Assembly (NCBI GenBank): GCA_947258655.1
Contig: CAMYJD010000019.1
Span: forward strand, 1 to 41,149
Length of the DNA: 41,149 nt
Direction of reading: 5' to 3'
Source of the DNA: an uncultured Gammaproteobacteria bacterium
GTDB lineage: Bacteria; Pseudomonadota; Gammaproteobacteria; JAADHQ01
Shown here: in pieces, positions 1 to 7,600 of the stretch
How positions within the stretch are numbered: position 1 is the first letter of the stretch
Layout: every line of letters begins with the position of its first letter
Made by a program: the position numbers and the translations under genes
Notes under the pieces: generated by a model
Seen by the model: the letters and a program-made list of their open reading frames with translations, nothing else
Database searches by the model: none
What the model was told of the DNA's origin: nothing

Positions 1-562
1 GGGTATGGGAGGTATCGAAACGGCGCGCCACCTGCTGCAATTGAATAACCCTCCGGCAGTTATATTTACCACGGCATATGACGAACATGCCCTGCAGGCC
101 TTCGAAGCGCATGCAGTCGATTACTTGCTCAAGCCGATCAGAAAGGAAAGACTGCAGGTATCATTGAGCAAGGCCGTCAGGTTGAACCGTGTGCAATTGA
201 CGCGCGTCAGCGAGCATGAACATACAGTAAGGACGCATATCTGTGCGCGCAGTCATAACGGAGTCAGCTTGATACCTGTATCCAGCATTATTTATTTCAT
301 GGCCGACCAGAAATATATCAGTGTTGTCACGCGCGATTACGAAACCTTGATAGAGGAATCGCTGAAATCACTGGAAAATGAATTTGCCGACGGCTTCACC
401 CGTGTACATCGTAATGCCCTGGTGGCCAGGGACGCGATTGTTTCCTTGAAAAAATCTGCGGATGGTGGTTATTTTCTGGTGTTGAAGGATTGTGATAAGT
501 TGCTTCATGTCAGCAGGCGGCATGTTCCCGGTGTCAGGAAACTTATCAGGGATATGGGTTAG
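1..562 (+). CDS. algR: LytTR-family response regulator, AlgR-like (5' end missing)
   Basis: Only the end of the receiver domain and the full DNA-binding domain are present; the frame is open at the left edge, so the gene starts outside the window. The visible part begins just before the GIETA segment that follows the phospho-acceptor loop. It continues through the conserved T/S strand (FTTAYDEHALQAF) and the receiver lysine in DYLLKPI. After a linker, the last ~100 residues form a LytTR domain (YFMADQKYISVVT, then FTRVHRNALV near the end). AlgR in pseudomonads is a two-component regulator of alginate, pili and virulence genes, and it lies directly upstream of hemC. That same order is seen here, apart from an inserted minus-strand gene. 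The sensor gene (algZ/fimS) would be expected just upstream. The family assignment is firm; the ortholog name is inferred from gene order. Confidence 0.85.
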   Translation, partial: GMGGIETARHLLQLNNPPAVIFTTAYDEHALQAFEAHAVDYLLKPIRKERLQVSLSKAVRLNRVQLTRVSEHEHTVRTHICARSHNGVSLIPVSSIIYFMADQKYISVVTRDYETLIEESLKSLENEFADGFTRVHRNALVARDAIVSLKKSADGGYFLVLKDCDKLLHVSRRHVPGVRKLIRDMG

Positions 563-600
563 CCATACTTGTGACCGCGGGCATAAGCCGCTGCAATCTA

Positions 601-1137
601 TTACTTGTCGACCTGTTTATGGATGGCGAGGTGATTGTTGTCAGGACGCAGTTGCTGCAGTGAAATATCGATTGCCTCGTCAACGAGACCGCCGAACATT
701 TCTACGGTATTGATACCGAGTATGCGTTCACTCAGTTCCCGTCCATCGGAATCCAGGAACAACATGGTCGGTGTTACATAGACATCGTAGTGTTGCGACA
801 GTGTATCGGCGGTAATTCTATTGCCGTTAAAGTCATGTAACTCGGTACCTTCATCGAGCATGACCTTATAGATCAGTACCCGCTCACGATAGTCGCCACT
901 CAACAGCATGGGCTTGAGGATCTCATCCTCGAGCAGTTCACAATAAGTACAGTGATGGGCGGAAAAGACAAGCAATATAGGCAGCTTCCTGTCGCGCGCA
1001 ATATTGCCCACACTGGCGAGGTCCGTAGTTTGCGTAACCTGCAAAGTAGGTCCTTGCTTGGCCGCACCTGCTGTATAGACACCCAGTGATATGATGGCCA
1101 GCAGGAATGTCACGATATGCAGTCTTGTCTTTGTCAT
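601..1137 (-). CDS. Secreted thioredoxin-fold protein
   Basis: A 178-residue protein with an N-terminal hydrophobic signal (about residues 5-25, ending near TAGAA), so it is likely exported to the periplasm. A thioredoxin fold follows. The redox motif is C63-T-Y-C66 in the sequence SAHHCTYCELLE, and the cis-proline loop is YVTPTMLFLD. This resembles SoxW/DsbE-like single-domain thioredoxins that reduce or oxidise periplasmic cysteines; the partner is unknown. An in-frame ATG at 1215 gives a longer N-terminus, but the ATG at 1137 puts the signal peptide at the very start and is preferred. It is divergent from hemC and separates it from the algR-like gene, so this locus is not the simple algR-hemC operon of pseudomonads. 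Confidence 0.8.
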   Translation of the reverse strand: MTKTRLHIVTFLLAIISLGVYTAGAAKQGPTLQVTQTTDLASVGNIARDRKLPILLVFSAHHCTYCELLEDEILKPMLLSGDYRERVLIYKVMLDEGTELHDFNGNRITADTLSQHYDVYVTPTMLFLDSDGRELSERILGINTVEMFGGLVDEAIDISLQQLRPDNNHLAIHKQVDK

Positions 1138-1287
1138 TCCGGTATCAATATATATAATTTTCCACGGTTTATTGGACAATTGCGGCAACAATGAGTTGCA
1201 TATAAATTGCAGCAATCTAGTCGGTTATTTTGTCATAATTTTTGTTTGTATGTACAGCCAGCACAGCGCAAATCTGTTCAATTATAT

Positions 1288-1304
1288 GTTATAATTTTTA
1301 TAAC
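1288..1304 (+). promoter_or_regulatory. Probable hemC promoter with AT-rich palindrome
   Basis: A perfect -10 hexamer TATAAT lies at 1290-1295, inside a 17-base palindrome with 7-base arms (GTTATAA/TTATAAC) and a TTT centre. It lies about 35 bases before hemC. No good -35 box is seen at the usual spacing, so the promoter may need an activator. The palindrome could also be an operator. Confidence 0.4.
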
Positions 1305-1339
1305 CCATTGAGTTTTTTAATAAAATCGTAGGAAAAATG

Positions 1340-2275
1340 ATGAGCCTTGAATGTATCCGAATTGCAACACGAAAAAGCCAACTGGCCCTGTGGCAGGCAG
1401 ATTTTGTCGGTAAACGCCTGCAGGAATGCCACCCCGGGCTGCGCTACGAGCTCGTGACAATGTCGACACAGGGCGATCGTGTGCTGGATGCACCGCTGGC
1501 CAGGATCGGCGGCAAAGGTTTGTTCGTCAAGGAACTGGAGCAGAGCATGTTGCGCCAGGAAAGCGATATCGCTGTCCACTCGATGAAAGATGTGCCGGTC
1601 ACACTACCGGAAGGTCTGCATATCCCGGTCATACTCGAGCGAGAGGATCCGTGTGACGCCTTTGTCTCTAACGACTTTGACAGCCTCGATGCACTGCCCC
1701 AGGGCGCGACGGTTGGTACATCCAGTCTGCGTCGCCGTTGCCAGTTGGCAGAGATGCGCCCGGACCTGCAGATCCAGGAATTGCGCGGCAATGTGAATAC
1801 GCGCCTGGCAAAACTCGATCAGGGAGACTATCAGGCCATTATTCTGGCGAGTGCAGGCCTGAAGCGACTGGGCATGCACGAACGCATTCGTGAGGTCCTT
1901 TCACCGCAGGTCATGTTGCCCGCCATTGCCCAGGGTGCGATAGGTGTAGAGTGTCGTCAGGGTGACAGCGAGGTCGAATCCTTGTTGCAAGCGCTGGATG
2001 ATGCCAGGACGCACACCCGGGTTATGGCCGAGCGTGCAATGAATGCACGTTTGCAGGGTGGATGTCAGGTGCCCATCGGAGGTTATGCTGAAATCGAGCA
2101 GGATGTCATTGTAATCCGTGGACTCGTGGGTCGCCCGGATGGCAGTGAAGTCGTCCATGGTGTCATCAGCGGGCGCCCGGCAGACGCCGAAGAGCTGGGT
2201 GATGTCCTTGGTCAGGACCTGCTGTCACGCGGTGCCGATGCAATCCTGAAAGAAGTTTATGCGTCGCAGGATTGA
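1340..2275 (+). CDS. hemC: Porphobilinogen deaminase (hydroxymethylbilane synthase)
   Basis: Joins four porphobilinogen units into hydroxymethylbilane in cytosolic tetrapyrrole synthesis. The 311-residue length is standard. Family motifs include the N-terminal [14 protein letters not shown], the catalytic-aspartate segment SMKDVP, the arginine cluster [11 protein letters not shown] and the LRGNVNTRL segment. The cofactor cysteine sits in the [10 protein letters not shown] loop at about residue 242; it carries the dipyrromethane primer. Two ATG codons are adjacent (1337 and 1340). The AGGA at 1330-1333 sits 6 bases from the second and only 3 from the first, so 1340 is preferred. hemD follows within or just beyond its 3' end, consistent with an operon. 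Confidence 0.97.
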   Translation: MSLECIRIATRKSQLALWQADFVGKRLQECHPGLRYELVTMSTQGDRVLDAPLARIGGKGLFVKELEQSMLRQESDIAVHSMKDVPVTLPEGLHIPVILEREDPCDAFVSNDFDSLDALPQGATVGTSSLRRRCQLAEMRPDLQIQELRGNVNTRLAKLDQGDYQAIILASAGLKRLGMHERIREVLSPQVMLPAIAQGAIGVECRQGDSEVESLLQALDDARTHTRVMAERAMNARLQGGCQVPIGGYAEIEQDVIVIRGLVGRPDGSEVVHGVISGRPADAEELGDVLGQDLLSRGADAILKEVYASQD

Positions 2276-2294
2276 AAGCCGGAAGCATTTATTC

Positions 2295-3119
2295 ATGTCA
2301 GGCAATGATAGTACACGGACTACAGCATCGACCGCATTGTCCGGTTGGTCGGTGCTGGTAACGCGGCCACGTGAACAGGCGGAGTCCTTATGTCATCTGA
2401 TCGAGGATTCGGGTGGCACTGCCGTCCGCTTTCCGGTTATCGAAATCCTGCCCGGTAGAGACAAGCAGCGTATGCAGGATTTGATCGACGCGCATGAGCA
2501 ATACGACATTGCCATATTCATCAGCGCAAACGCAGTACAACACGCCCTGGATGCATGGCCGGATCATCGCGACCGTCCGCAGGGCCTGCATATCGCCGCG
2601 ATAGGTCGGGCAACGCTTGCCGCACTCGAACAATACGGATGGGATGCAGACCTGGTACCCGATTCGGTATTCAATAGCGAGGCCCTGCTGGCCCTGCCCG
2701 AGTTGCAGGATGTGTCCGGCAAGCGCATTATGATTATCCGTGGCGAAGGTGGAAGAGAGCTGCTCGGCGATACACTTTGCAGTCGCGGTGCGCAGGTGGA
2801 ATATGCAGAAGTCTACCGCAGGGTGCTGCCGAAGCCGAATGTAAACGAGAAATTGCAGCCATGGCTGCAGGCACAAAACAGTGCAGTGGTTGTAACCAGC
2901 CAGCAGGGCCTGGATAACCTCGTCACGCTGCTGGGTAGTGAAGGTGTCAAACAGCTCATGCACACACCGATGGTTGTTATCAGTGAGCGTATAGTGGAAA
3001 AGACGCGCGCATACGGGATTCAGGCACCCGTAATAATCGCAAGGCAGGCGAGTGATGAAGCCATCCTGGTAGCATTGATCGAACTATCAAGGCAACAGCA
3101 AAGTCTGGGTCAGCAATGA
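2295..3119 (+). CDS. hemD: Uroporphyrinogen-III synthase
   Basis: Cyclises hydroxymethylbilane to uroporphyrinogen III with inversion of ring D. The protein starts with the typical WSVLVTRPREQAESL strand. It has the central IGRATLAALEQYG segment and the late VVVTSQQGLDNL segment of the two-domain HemD fold. Length is 274 residues. An in-frame ATG at 2259 would overlap hemC by 17 bases. GGAAG at 2281-2285, nine bases before the ATG at 2295, favours the shorter form. HemX and HemY usually follow hemD in gammaproteobacteria; neither is present here. Confidence 0.93.
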   Translation: MSGNDSTRTTASTALSGWSVLVTRPREQAESLCHLIEDSGGTAVRFPVIEILPGRDKQRMQDLIDAHEQYDIAIFISANAVQHALDAWPDHRDRPQGLHIAAIGRATLAALEQYGWDADLVPDSVFNSEALLALPELQDVSGKRIMIIRGEGGRELLGDTLCSRGAQVEYAEVYRRVLPKPNVNEKLQPWLQAQNSAVVVTSQQGLDNLVTLLGSEGVKQLMHTPMVVISERIVEKTRAYGIQAPVIIARQASDEAILVALIELSRQQQSLGQQ

Positions 3120-3414
3120 GCGGACAACATCTATAAATAAATACAAGTAACAACAAGCCCAGCTTCTCAATTTGAAGTGGATATGGTAACCGTAGCGACT
3201 GCGGAGAAATATTTACAAAACCAATAGGTGCCGCAAGCACAACTCGCGTCCTGGCCTTACTGGCATTCCCGCCGATAGCTACTACTATTAATCATATATC
3301 TACAGTTCAGCAATCGCTGCTGAGTTTCAATATGCATTATTACAGTAACGTGTTCAATCAATCATGAATTATTTCAGTCCATAGACGGAATTTTTGTTGC
3401 TACAGGAGACTGCA
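3120..3414. other. Intergenic gap after hemD
   Basis: About 295 bases with no convincing gene. Stop codons are frequent in all plus-strand frames. There is a small hairpin (CAGCA/TGCTG arms) near 3310-3325. No terminator with a T-tract is seen. This is where hemX would begin in related operons. Confidence 0.5.
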
Positions 3415-3771
3415 ATGGAAGATATCGAGAAGCTGTTTGATAAAGCTGTCGCGGAAATCGAACGTATGCTAAACACCAAGACGGTTGTTGGTGAGCCGAT
3501 CACGGTTGAAGGTAATACCCTGATTCCGCTTGTTAATGTCGGGTTTGGGTTTGGGGTCGGTGGGGGCCAGGGTACAGAACCACAAAAGGGTAGCGGGCAT
3601 GGCGGCGGTACAGGCGGTGGTGGTGGTGTAAAGCCGGTAGCCCTTATTATTATCAATGCGGACGGGGTACGTGTTGAACCGATTAAATCAGGGACAGCAT
3701 CGGTGTTGGAAAAGGTGGCCGATACTATCGGCAAGGCCGCATCCGCGAAAGGCGCTAGTGCACCAGTTTAA
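3415..3771 (+). CDS. GerW/YtfJ-family protein
   Basis: A 118-residue protein of the GerW (YtfJ) family. It has an N-terminal helix (MEDIEKLFDKAVAEIERML) followed by TKTVVGEPITVEGNTLIPLVNVGFGFGVG. A glycine-rich loop comes next (about residues 45-75), then the closing strand VALIIINADGVRVEPI. In Bacillus the family member is needed for normal spore germination, but homologs occur in bacteria that do not sporulate, where the role is unknown. AGGAG lies 8-9 bases before the ATG at 3415 and decides the start over an in-frame upstream codon at 3394. The next gene, a YtfI-like protein, starts 14 bases downstream, which reproduces the Bacillus ytfJ-ytfI pairing. Confidence 0.85.
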   Translation: MEDIEKLFDKAVAEIERMLNTKTVVGEPITVEGNTLIPLVNVGFGFGVGGGQGTEPQKGSGHGGGTGGGGGVKPVALIIINADGVRVEPIKSGTASVLEKVADTIGKAASAKGASAPV

Positions 3772-3785
3772 CTACTGTTAATCCC

Positions 3786-4376
3786 ATGCTAACTGGAGTG
3801 TTAGTTTTTGTTCTGATTTTGATCGCCCTGTTGGCTGTCCCTGTTACGATTTCATTCCAGATATCATGTAAGCAGGGCTTTCTAGGTGATATTAAATTAC
3901 ACTGGCTGCTTGGCCTTGTACGCGCACGGTTTCCTCTGTTTCAATCGAAGTCCATATCAGCGGAAGATGATAGAGCAACGCAGAAAACCGCTCACGTTGA
4001 GCGCTTATCGCGTAAAAGGCAAAATGCCTTTTCGATCGTTCGGCAAAAAGTTTTTCGGCGGCGCGTTATCAGGTTTATCTGTGATATTTGGCGTGCGATC
4101 AAAAAGAGGAACGTAAACCTGCATGTACGTATTGGTCTGGGTGATCCGGCGGATACGGGGCAATTGTGGTCTGTTGTGGGGCCGGTGTCGGGTATGCTTG
4201 CCAATGCAAATAATGTCTCAATCGAGATAGAGCCAGAATTCCTCGCTGCCACATTTGAACTGAACAGCAGTGGAAGCATACGCATTATCCCATTGCAAAT
4301 TTTCTCTCTGACGATCGGACTGTTGCTGTCGCCAGTCGTCTGGCGCGGGATTAGACAAATGCGCGCAGCGGGATAA
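3786..4376 (+). CDS. DUF2953 (YtfI-like) membrane protein
   Basis: A 196-residue protein with an N-terminal membrane helix (LTGVLVFVLILIALLAVPVTI) and a basic central region (about residues 65-105). The C-terminal part ends in a second hydrophobic segment (SLTIGLLLSPVVWRGI). The layout and the LHVRIGLGDPADTGQLWSVVGP segment match DUF2953 proteins, known as YtfI in Bacillus. I infer a membrane partner of the upstream GerW-like protein because the two are adjacent here and in Firmicutes. The biochemical function is unknown. The basic region is unusually lysine/arginine-rich. Confidence 0.7.
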   Translation: MLTGVLVFVLILIALLAVPVTISFQISCKQGFLGDIKLHWLLGLVRARFPLFQSKSISAEDDRATQKTAHVERLSRKRQNAFSIVRQKVFRRRVIRFICDIWRAIKKRNVNLHVRIGLGDPADTGQLWSVVGPVSGMLANANNVSIEIEPEFLAATFELNSSGSIRIIPLQIFSLTIGLLLSPVVWRGIRQMRAAG

Positions 4377-4379
4377 TCA

Positions 4380-4658
4380 ATGGGCACTTTACGCGCCAGT
4401 GAAATATTTAATAACTCCGGAATTATCATTATTGCGCTGGAATTGGTTGACTGTCGACATAGTAAATCGGATGCTGTCTGTCAGTTATATGGGAGCATAG
4501 AATTGATCGCCGTTATCATCTGTGACGAAGATGGAGTACACGCCTTCGACACGGATATAAAGCCAGTGGCCCTTGACAGGCTGCGGCAGGGCGTTTCCGA
4601 GTTTGATACGCTGATTGCGCCTTTTATTAAAGCCATGCCTGAGAACTATATTTTCTAA
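4380..4658 (+). CDS. Hypothetical protein, third gene of the GerW cluster
   Basis: A 92-residue predicted protein starting 3 bases after the preceding stop codon, so it is likely co-transcribed with the GerW/DUF2953 pair. It begins with a short polar segment, then hydrophobic strands (GIIIIALELVD, IELIAVIICDEDG), and ends acidic and amphipathic. There are no cysteine pairs, signal peptide or motif I can name. A 73-residue frame on the opposite strand (4485-4706) is the alternative. I prefer this one because of strand, spacing and soluble alpha/beta-like composition, with moderate confidence. Confidence 0.5.
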   Translation: MGTLRASEIFNNSGIIIIALELVDCRHSKSDAVCQLYGSIELIAVIICDEDGVHAFDTDIKPVALDRLRQGVSEFDTLIAPFIKAMPENYIF

Positions 4659-4725
4659 TATTCGTATAATTGTTCTCTGCAACGGCTTTGGCAGTTTTAC
4701 AAACAATCTGGACTAAAGGAGATGT

Positions 4726-4791
4726 GTGACGCGAATAAGATTACTGAACTCATTTAGCGGTTATTTATGGTTGTATGTACAACATAAATGA
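4726..4791 (+). CDS. Possible 21-codon leader ORF before marR
   Basis: A short frame starts with GTG at 4726, behind a strong ribosome site (AAAGGAG at 4715-4721). It ends in TGA at 4789-4791, overlapping an in-frame ATG of the MarR gene at 4788 as ATGA. This could couple translation of marR to the leader. It is too short to judge by composition and may be chance; the promoter model at 4771-4799 would bypass it. Confidence 0.25.
   Translation: MTRIRLLNSFSGYLWLYVQHK
4770..4783 (+). promoter_or_regulatory. MarR-type operator O1
   Basis: Inverted repeat GTTGTA-TG-TACAAC directly upstream of the MarR gene. It covers the proposed -35 box at 4771-4776, so binding would block transcription of marR (autoregulation). 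It shares the GTTG...CAAC arms with the site at 5236-5255. Confidence 0.65.
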
Positions 4792-4799
4792 TCTATACT
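4771..4799 (+). promoter_or_regulatory. marR promoter
   Basis: TTGTAT (4771-4776), a 17-base spacer and TATACT (4794-4799) form a good sigma-70 promoter. Transcription would start close to 4806, the position of an in-frame ATG, so the message may be leaderless. The operator overlaps the -35 box. Confidence 0.5.
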
Positions 4800-4805
4800 G
4801 TAACA

Positions 4806-5219
4806 ATGTTTGAAAGGTGTCTGTATTTTAATGTCAATGCGCTGGCGCGCGCCGTGAACCGCATCTGGGATGAGGCATTCGCCGTGTTTGAGTTGTCACC
4901 GTCACATGCCTATCTGTTGCGTCTGGTTCTGGCAAGTCCAGGGCTGACGCCTAAACAAATCAGTCAGGAACTGAAGCTCGAGAAATCGACGGTGACACGT
5001 TTTTTAAATGCATTGCAGGACAGGGGTCTGCTACGCCGTCGCAAGGTTATCAGCGACGCCAGAGAGCAGGCAATCTATCCGACCAGAAAAGCGGAAAAGA
5101 TCGCTACCGACCTTGAGCACAAGGGTGATCAGCTTTACCAGAAAATGGTTGGTTCAATCGGCAAGAGCTCGATGACAGCGCTGGTAAGGCAGATGCGCGA
5201 CATCGAGAAAAATATTTGA
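4806..5219 (+). CDS. MarR-family transcriptional regulator
   Basis: A 137-residue winged-helix protein. A dimerisation helix (about residues 5-30) is followed by the helix-turn-helix LTPKQISQELKLEKSTVTRFLNALQDRGLL and a basic wing (RRRKVISDAREQAIYPT), then C-terminal dimerisation helices. MarR proteins bind palindromes as dimers and usually release DNA when a small ligand or oxidant is present. The operators at 4770-4783 and 5236-5255 suggest control of its own gene and of the SnoaL-like/MAPEG pair downstream. The ATG at 4788 is an alternative start, six residues longer. 4806 is chosen because it starts at the common MarR N-terminal position and near the predicted transcription start. Confidence 0.88.
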   Translation: MFERCLYFNVNALARAVNRIWDEAFAVFELSPSHAYLLRLVLASPGLTPKQISQELKLEKSTVTRFLNALQDRGLLRRRKVISDAREQAIYPTRKAEKIATDLEHKGDQLYQKMVGSIGKSSMTALVRQMRDIEKNI

Positions 5220-5235
5220 GTGTTTTTTTGTATTA

Positions 5236-5255
5236 ATAGTTGTATATGCAACTAT
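5236..5255 (+). promoter_or_regulatory. MarR-type operator O2
   Basis: A 20-base near-perfect palindrome with 7-base arms ATAGTTG/CAACTAT around TATATG. It lies 11 bases before the SnoaL-like gene and 16 bases after the MarR stop. It resembles O1, so the same MarR dimer probably controls the two genes that follow. Confidence 0.65.
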
Positions 5256-5266
5256 GTAGGTGATAT

Positions 5267-5731
5267 ATGCAGATAGTCGAACAGCCGATAAGCGGTGCAG
5301 AAACTATAGCGGATACTTCTTCCGCACTGGCGGCGCTGGTCAATTTTTATAGCGCTTTCAATAATCAGGATCTTGAATTGATGGAGGCCAACTGGTTGCA
5401 GTCTGAACAGGCCTCGATGTCCAATCCGCTTGGGGGACTCAAACGTGGCTGGGAAGAAATAAAGCGGGTTTACGAGAATATCTTCCTCGGCTCTGCATTG
5501 GTATATGTCGAGTTTTACGGCTATACCATACACGAGTCGGAGAAAAGTTTTTTTGTTGTTGGCCATGAGCGCGGTTCCGTGCAGATCAATAATCGGAAAT
5601 TAGAACTGGCGATACGCACATCGAGGATATATACACTGCATGATAAGCAGTGGAAACAGATTCATCACCATGGCTCGATGGACGATGCGCAATTATTGTC
5701 CCGTTATCAGCGGGCTATTATTGGAAAATGA
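5267..5731 (+). CDS. SnoaL/NTF2-like protein
   Basis: A 154-residue protein with the layout of the NTF2/SnoaL cone fold: an N-terminal helix region (ALAALVNFYSAFNNQDLELMEANW), the loop QASMSNPLGGLKRGWEEIKRVYENIF, and then a run of beta strands ending RIYTLHDKQWKQIHHHGSMDD. The fold is used by isomerases, cyclases and polyketide-processing enzymes, and also by non-enzymatic proteins, so no substrate can be named. AGGTG at 5258-5262 serves as ribosome site. It lies between a MarR operator and a MAPEG gene 12 bases downstream; I infer an inducible stress or detoxification operon. Confidence 0.75.
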   Translation: MQIVEQPISGAETIADTSSALAALVNFYSAFNNQDLELMEANWLQSEQASMSNPLGGLKRGWEEIKRVYENIFLGSALVYVEFYGYTIHESEKSFFVVGHERGSVQINNRKLELAIRTSRIYTLHDKQWKQIHHHGSMDDAQLLSRYQRAIIGK

Positions 5732-5743
5732 AAGGAGGCTTGG

Positions 5744-6151
5744 ATGAATGCTTCACTCAGTAGCGAACTGTTTTGGCTTGTACTGACCCTGATAATGACC
5801 GCTATTTTCTGGATACCCTATATTGTCAATCGCTTGCTCGAAACGGGTATATTTAAGGCCTTGTGGGATCCGTATGGCCAAACTGATACGCATAAGGATT
5901 GGGCGCTCAGGATGATGCGGGCGCATCAAAATGCGATGGAAAACCTGGTGTTGTTTGCGCCGCTCGTTATCCTGATTCAAATTACCGGCATGAATACGGA
6001 AACGACGGCGACTGCCTGTATGACCTATTTCTTTGCACGCATATTGCATTATTTCGCGTTTACGTTTGCGATTCCGCTGTTACGTGTGATTACGTTTGCG
6101 CTTGGTTTTGTCGTACCGATGGTGCTGGGAATCAGCTTGCTGGGGATATAG
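5744..6151 (+). CDS. MAPEG-family membrane protein
   Basis: A 135-residue, four-helix integral membrane protein. Helix 1 is about residues 8-30. A polar loop (KALWDPYGQTDTHKDWALRMMRAHQNAMENL) carries the conserved R-A-H-x-N-x-x-E-N motif of the family. Three further helices fill residues 65-135. MAPEG proteins include microsomal glutathione transferases; bacterial members act on lipophilic electrophiles or peroxides, but the substrate here is unknown. A strong ribosome site (AAAGGAGG) precedes the ATG. It is probably co-transcribed with the SnoaL-like gene and controlled by the MarR protein. Confidence 0.88.
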   Translation: MNASLSSELFWLVLTLIMTAIFWIPYIVNRLLETGIFKALWDPYGQTDTHKDWALRMMRAHQNAMENLVLFAPLVILIQITGMNTETTATACMTYFFARILHYFAFTFAIPLLRVITFALGFVVPMVLGISLLGI

Positions 6152-6184
6152 GTAATAGACCCGGCCGTTCATATGCTATGGATG

Positions 6185-7600
6185 TCAGGTGGCGCCACTG
6201 CCTTTGAGAACTGCCGGGATGGTTTTTAACAGGATCTGAAAGTCCAGGGATAATGACCAGTTGTCTATATATTTAAGATCGAGTTCCAGCCACTTCTCGA
6301 ATGGCAGGTCACTTCTCCCCGATACCTGCCATATACAGGTAATGCCCGGGCGAACACTGAAGCGCTTTCGCTGTATTCCTTTGTCGAACAGATTTACATC
6401 CCGAATCGACATCGGTCTGGGTCCCACCAGGCTCATATGACCACGTACGACATTCAATAATTGCGGTAATTCATCCAGGCTGGTCTTGCGGATAAACCTG
6501 CCGACCCGGGTAACGCGTGGGTCATTCTTTATCTTGAAGATGGGTCCATCGGCTTCGTTCAGGTGCTCGATATCCTTTATACGTTCTTCTGCATCCACAT
6601 ACATGGAGCGGAATTTGAGTAAAGGGAAAAGGCGCTTTCTGAGGCCAACCCGTTGTTGCACAAAAAATGCAGGGCCTGGGGAATCGAGTTTTATTGCAAT
6701 GATAATGACGAGCATTATCGGAGCCAGGAGCGGTAGTGCCAGCAGCACAAGAAACAAGTCGATAATACGTTTTATCATCAGTTTAACTTCACTTTGCGCA
6801 ACCGGTTCAAAGGTCAGTATCGGGATATCGCCTATCTCAAACAGGCGCATACGCGAAACACGTAAATCGAACATGTCTGCCATCCAGCTGAACTTGACGC
6901 CTTCCTCTTCACAGGACAAAACGATACCCTCAACATCGCTAATCATCGATCGGGGTACGGCCATAATCACCTCGTCGATAACCTGTTCTGTCAGAATATC
7001 ACTGATTTTGTCGACCGTGCCGAGTACCGGCGCATCTTTCAGTATTTGCCCGGTTCGATCGGAATCGACATCCAGATAGCCAACAATATGGATACCCCAT
7101 TCCAGGCGTTCCCTGAGTGTTTCAGCCAGGCGTGTCGCCCGCTCACCGGTGCCGATAATAATGACCTTGTGATAGTTTTCACCCTTCTGCGCAAAACGCA
7201 GGAAGTACCACCAATGCAATGCAAGGCGAACACCTACTAATACCGTGAATTCGATGATAGTAAAGGTAATCAGAAAACTGCGGCTGACAAAATCTATATC
7301 CAGCAGAAACAGAATGATTAATAGAATACCAAGACTGATACTGAGGGCCTTGATAACCTGCCAGGCAAAGGACGGCAGCGACACAATACGCAGGCCGGTA
7401 TAGGCGCCAAAATGTAACAGGAAATATCCCAGTGGTGCCCACAGGATGATGTAGACAGGCAGGTAGCGTATTAAATGCGGGTGTTTCGCGGCGAACAAAT
7501 AATGTGATATCCAAAAGGCCATTATCAACGCAATCAGCGTTAACAGGCTGTCGAGCAGGAACAGCAGTCTTCCTATATATTTGGATTTTTCATCATACAT
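6185..7600 (-). CDS. Polyisoprenyl-phosphate sugar-1-phosphate transferase (WcaJ-like)
   Basis: A 471-residue priming enzyme that starts exopolysaccharide repeat units by moving a sugar-1-phosphate onto undecaprenyl phosphate at the inner membrane. The N-terminal third has four membrane helices (first near residues 10-30). A Rossmann-like CoA_binding_3 domain (KVIIIGTGERATRLAETL) follows. A further helix (LFLVLLALPLLAPIMLVIII) leads into the catalytic bacterial sugar transferase domain: SPGPAFFVQQRVGLRKRLFPLLKFRSM, then FIRKTSLDELPQLLNVVRGHMSLVGPRP, and C-terminal RPGITCIWQVSGRS. No glycosyltransferases, polymerase or export genes lie beside it, so it is a solitary priming enzyme here. It is convergent with the MAPEG gene. 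Confidence 0.93.
   Translation of the reverse strand: MYDEKSKYIGRLLFLLDSLLTLIALIMAFWISHYLFAAKHPHLIRYLPVYIILWAPLGYFLLHFGAYTGLRIVSLPSFAWQVIKALSISLGILLIILFLLDIDFVSRSFLITFTIIEFTVLVGVRLALHWWYFLRFAQKGENYHKVIIIGTGERATRLAETLRERLEWGIHIVGYLDVDSDRTGQILKDAPVLGTVDKISDILTEQVIDEVIMAVPRSMISDVEGIVLSCEEEGVKFSWMADMFDLRVSRMRLFEIGDIPILTFEPVAQSEVKLMIKRIIDLFLVLLALPLLAPIMLVIIIAIKLDSPGPAFFVQQRVGLRKRLFPLLKFRSMYVDAEERIKDIEHLNEADGPIFKIKNDPRVTRVGRFIRKTSLDELPQLLNVVRGHMSLVGPRPMSIRDVNLFDKGIQRKRFSVRPGITCIWQVSGRSDLPFEKWLELDLKYIDNWSLSLDFQILLKTIPAVLKGSGAT

Noticed and set aside
3117-3138. Remnant of hemX after hemD
   Set aside because: Only six codons open from the ATG that overlaps the hemD stop, too short to assign.
4485-4706. 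73-residue minus-strand frame
   Set aside because: It overlaps the 92-residue plus-strand gene that follows its neighbour at 3 bases; no ribosome site or motif supports it. Not fully excluded.
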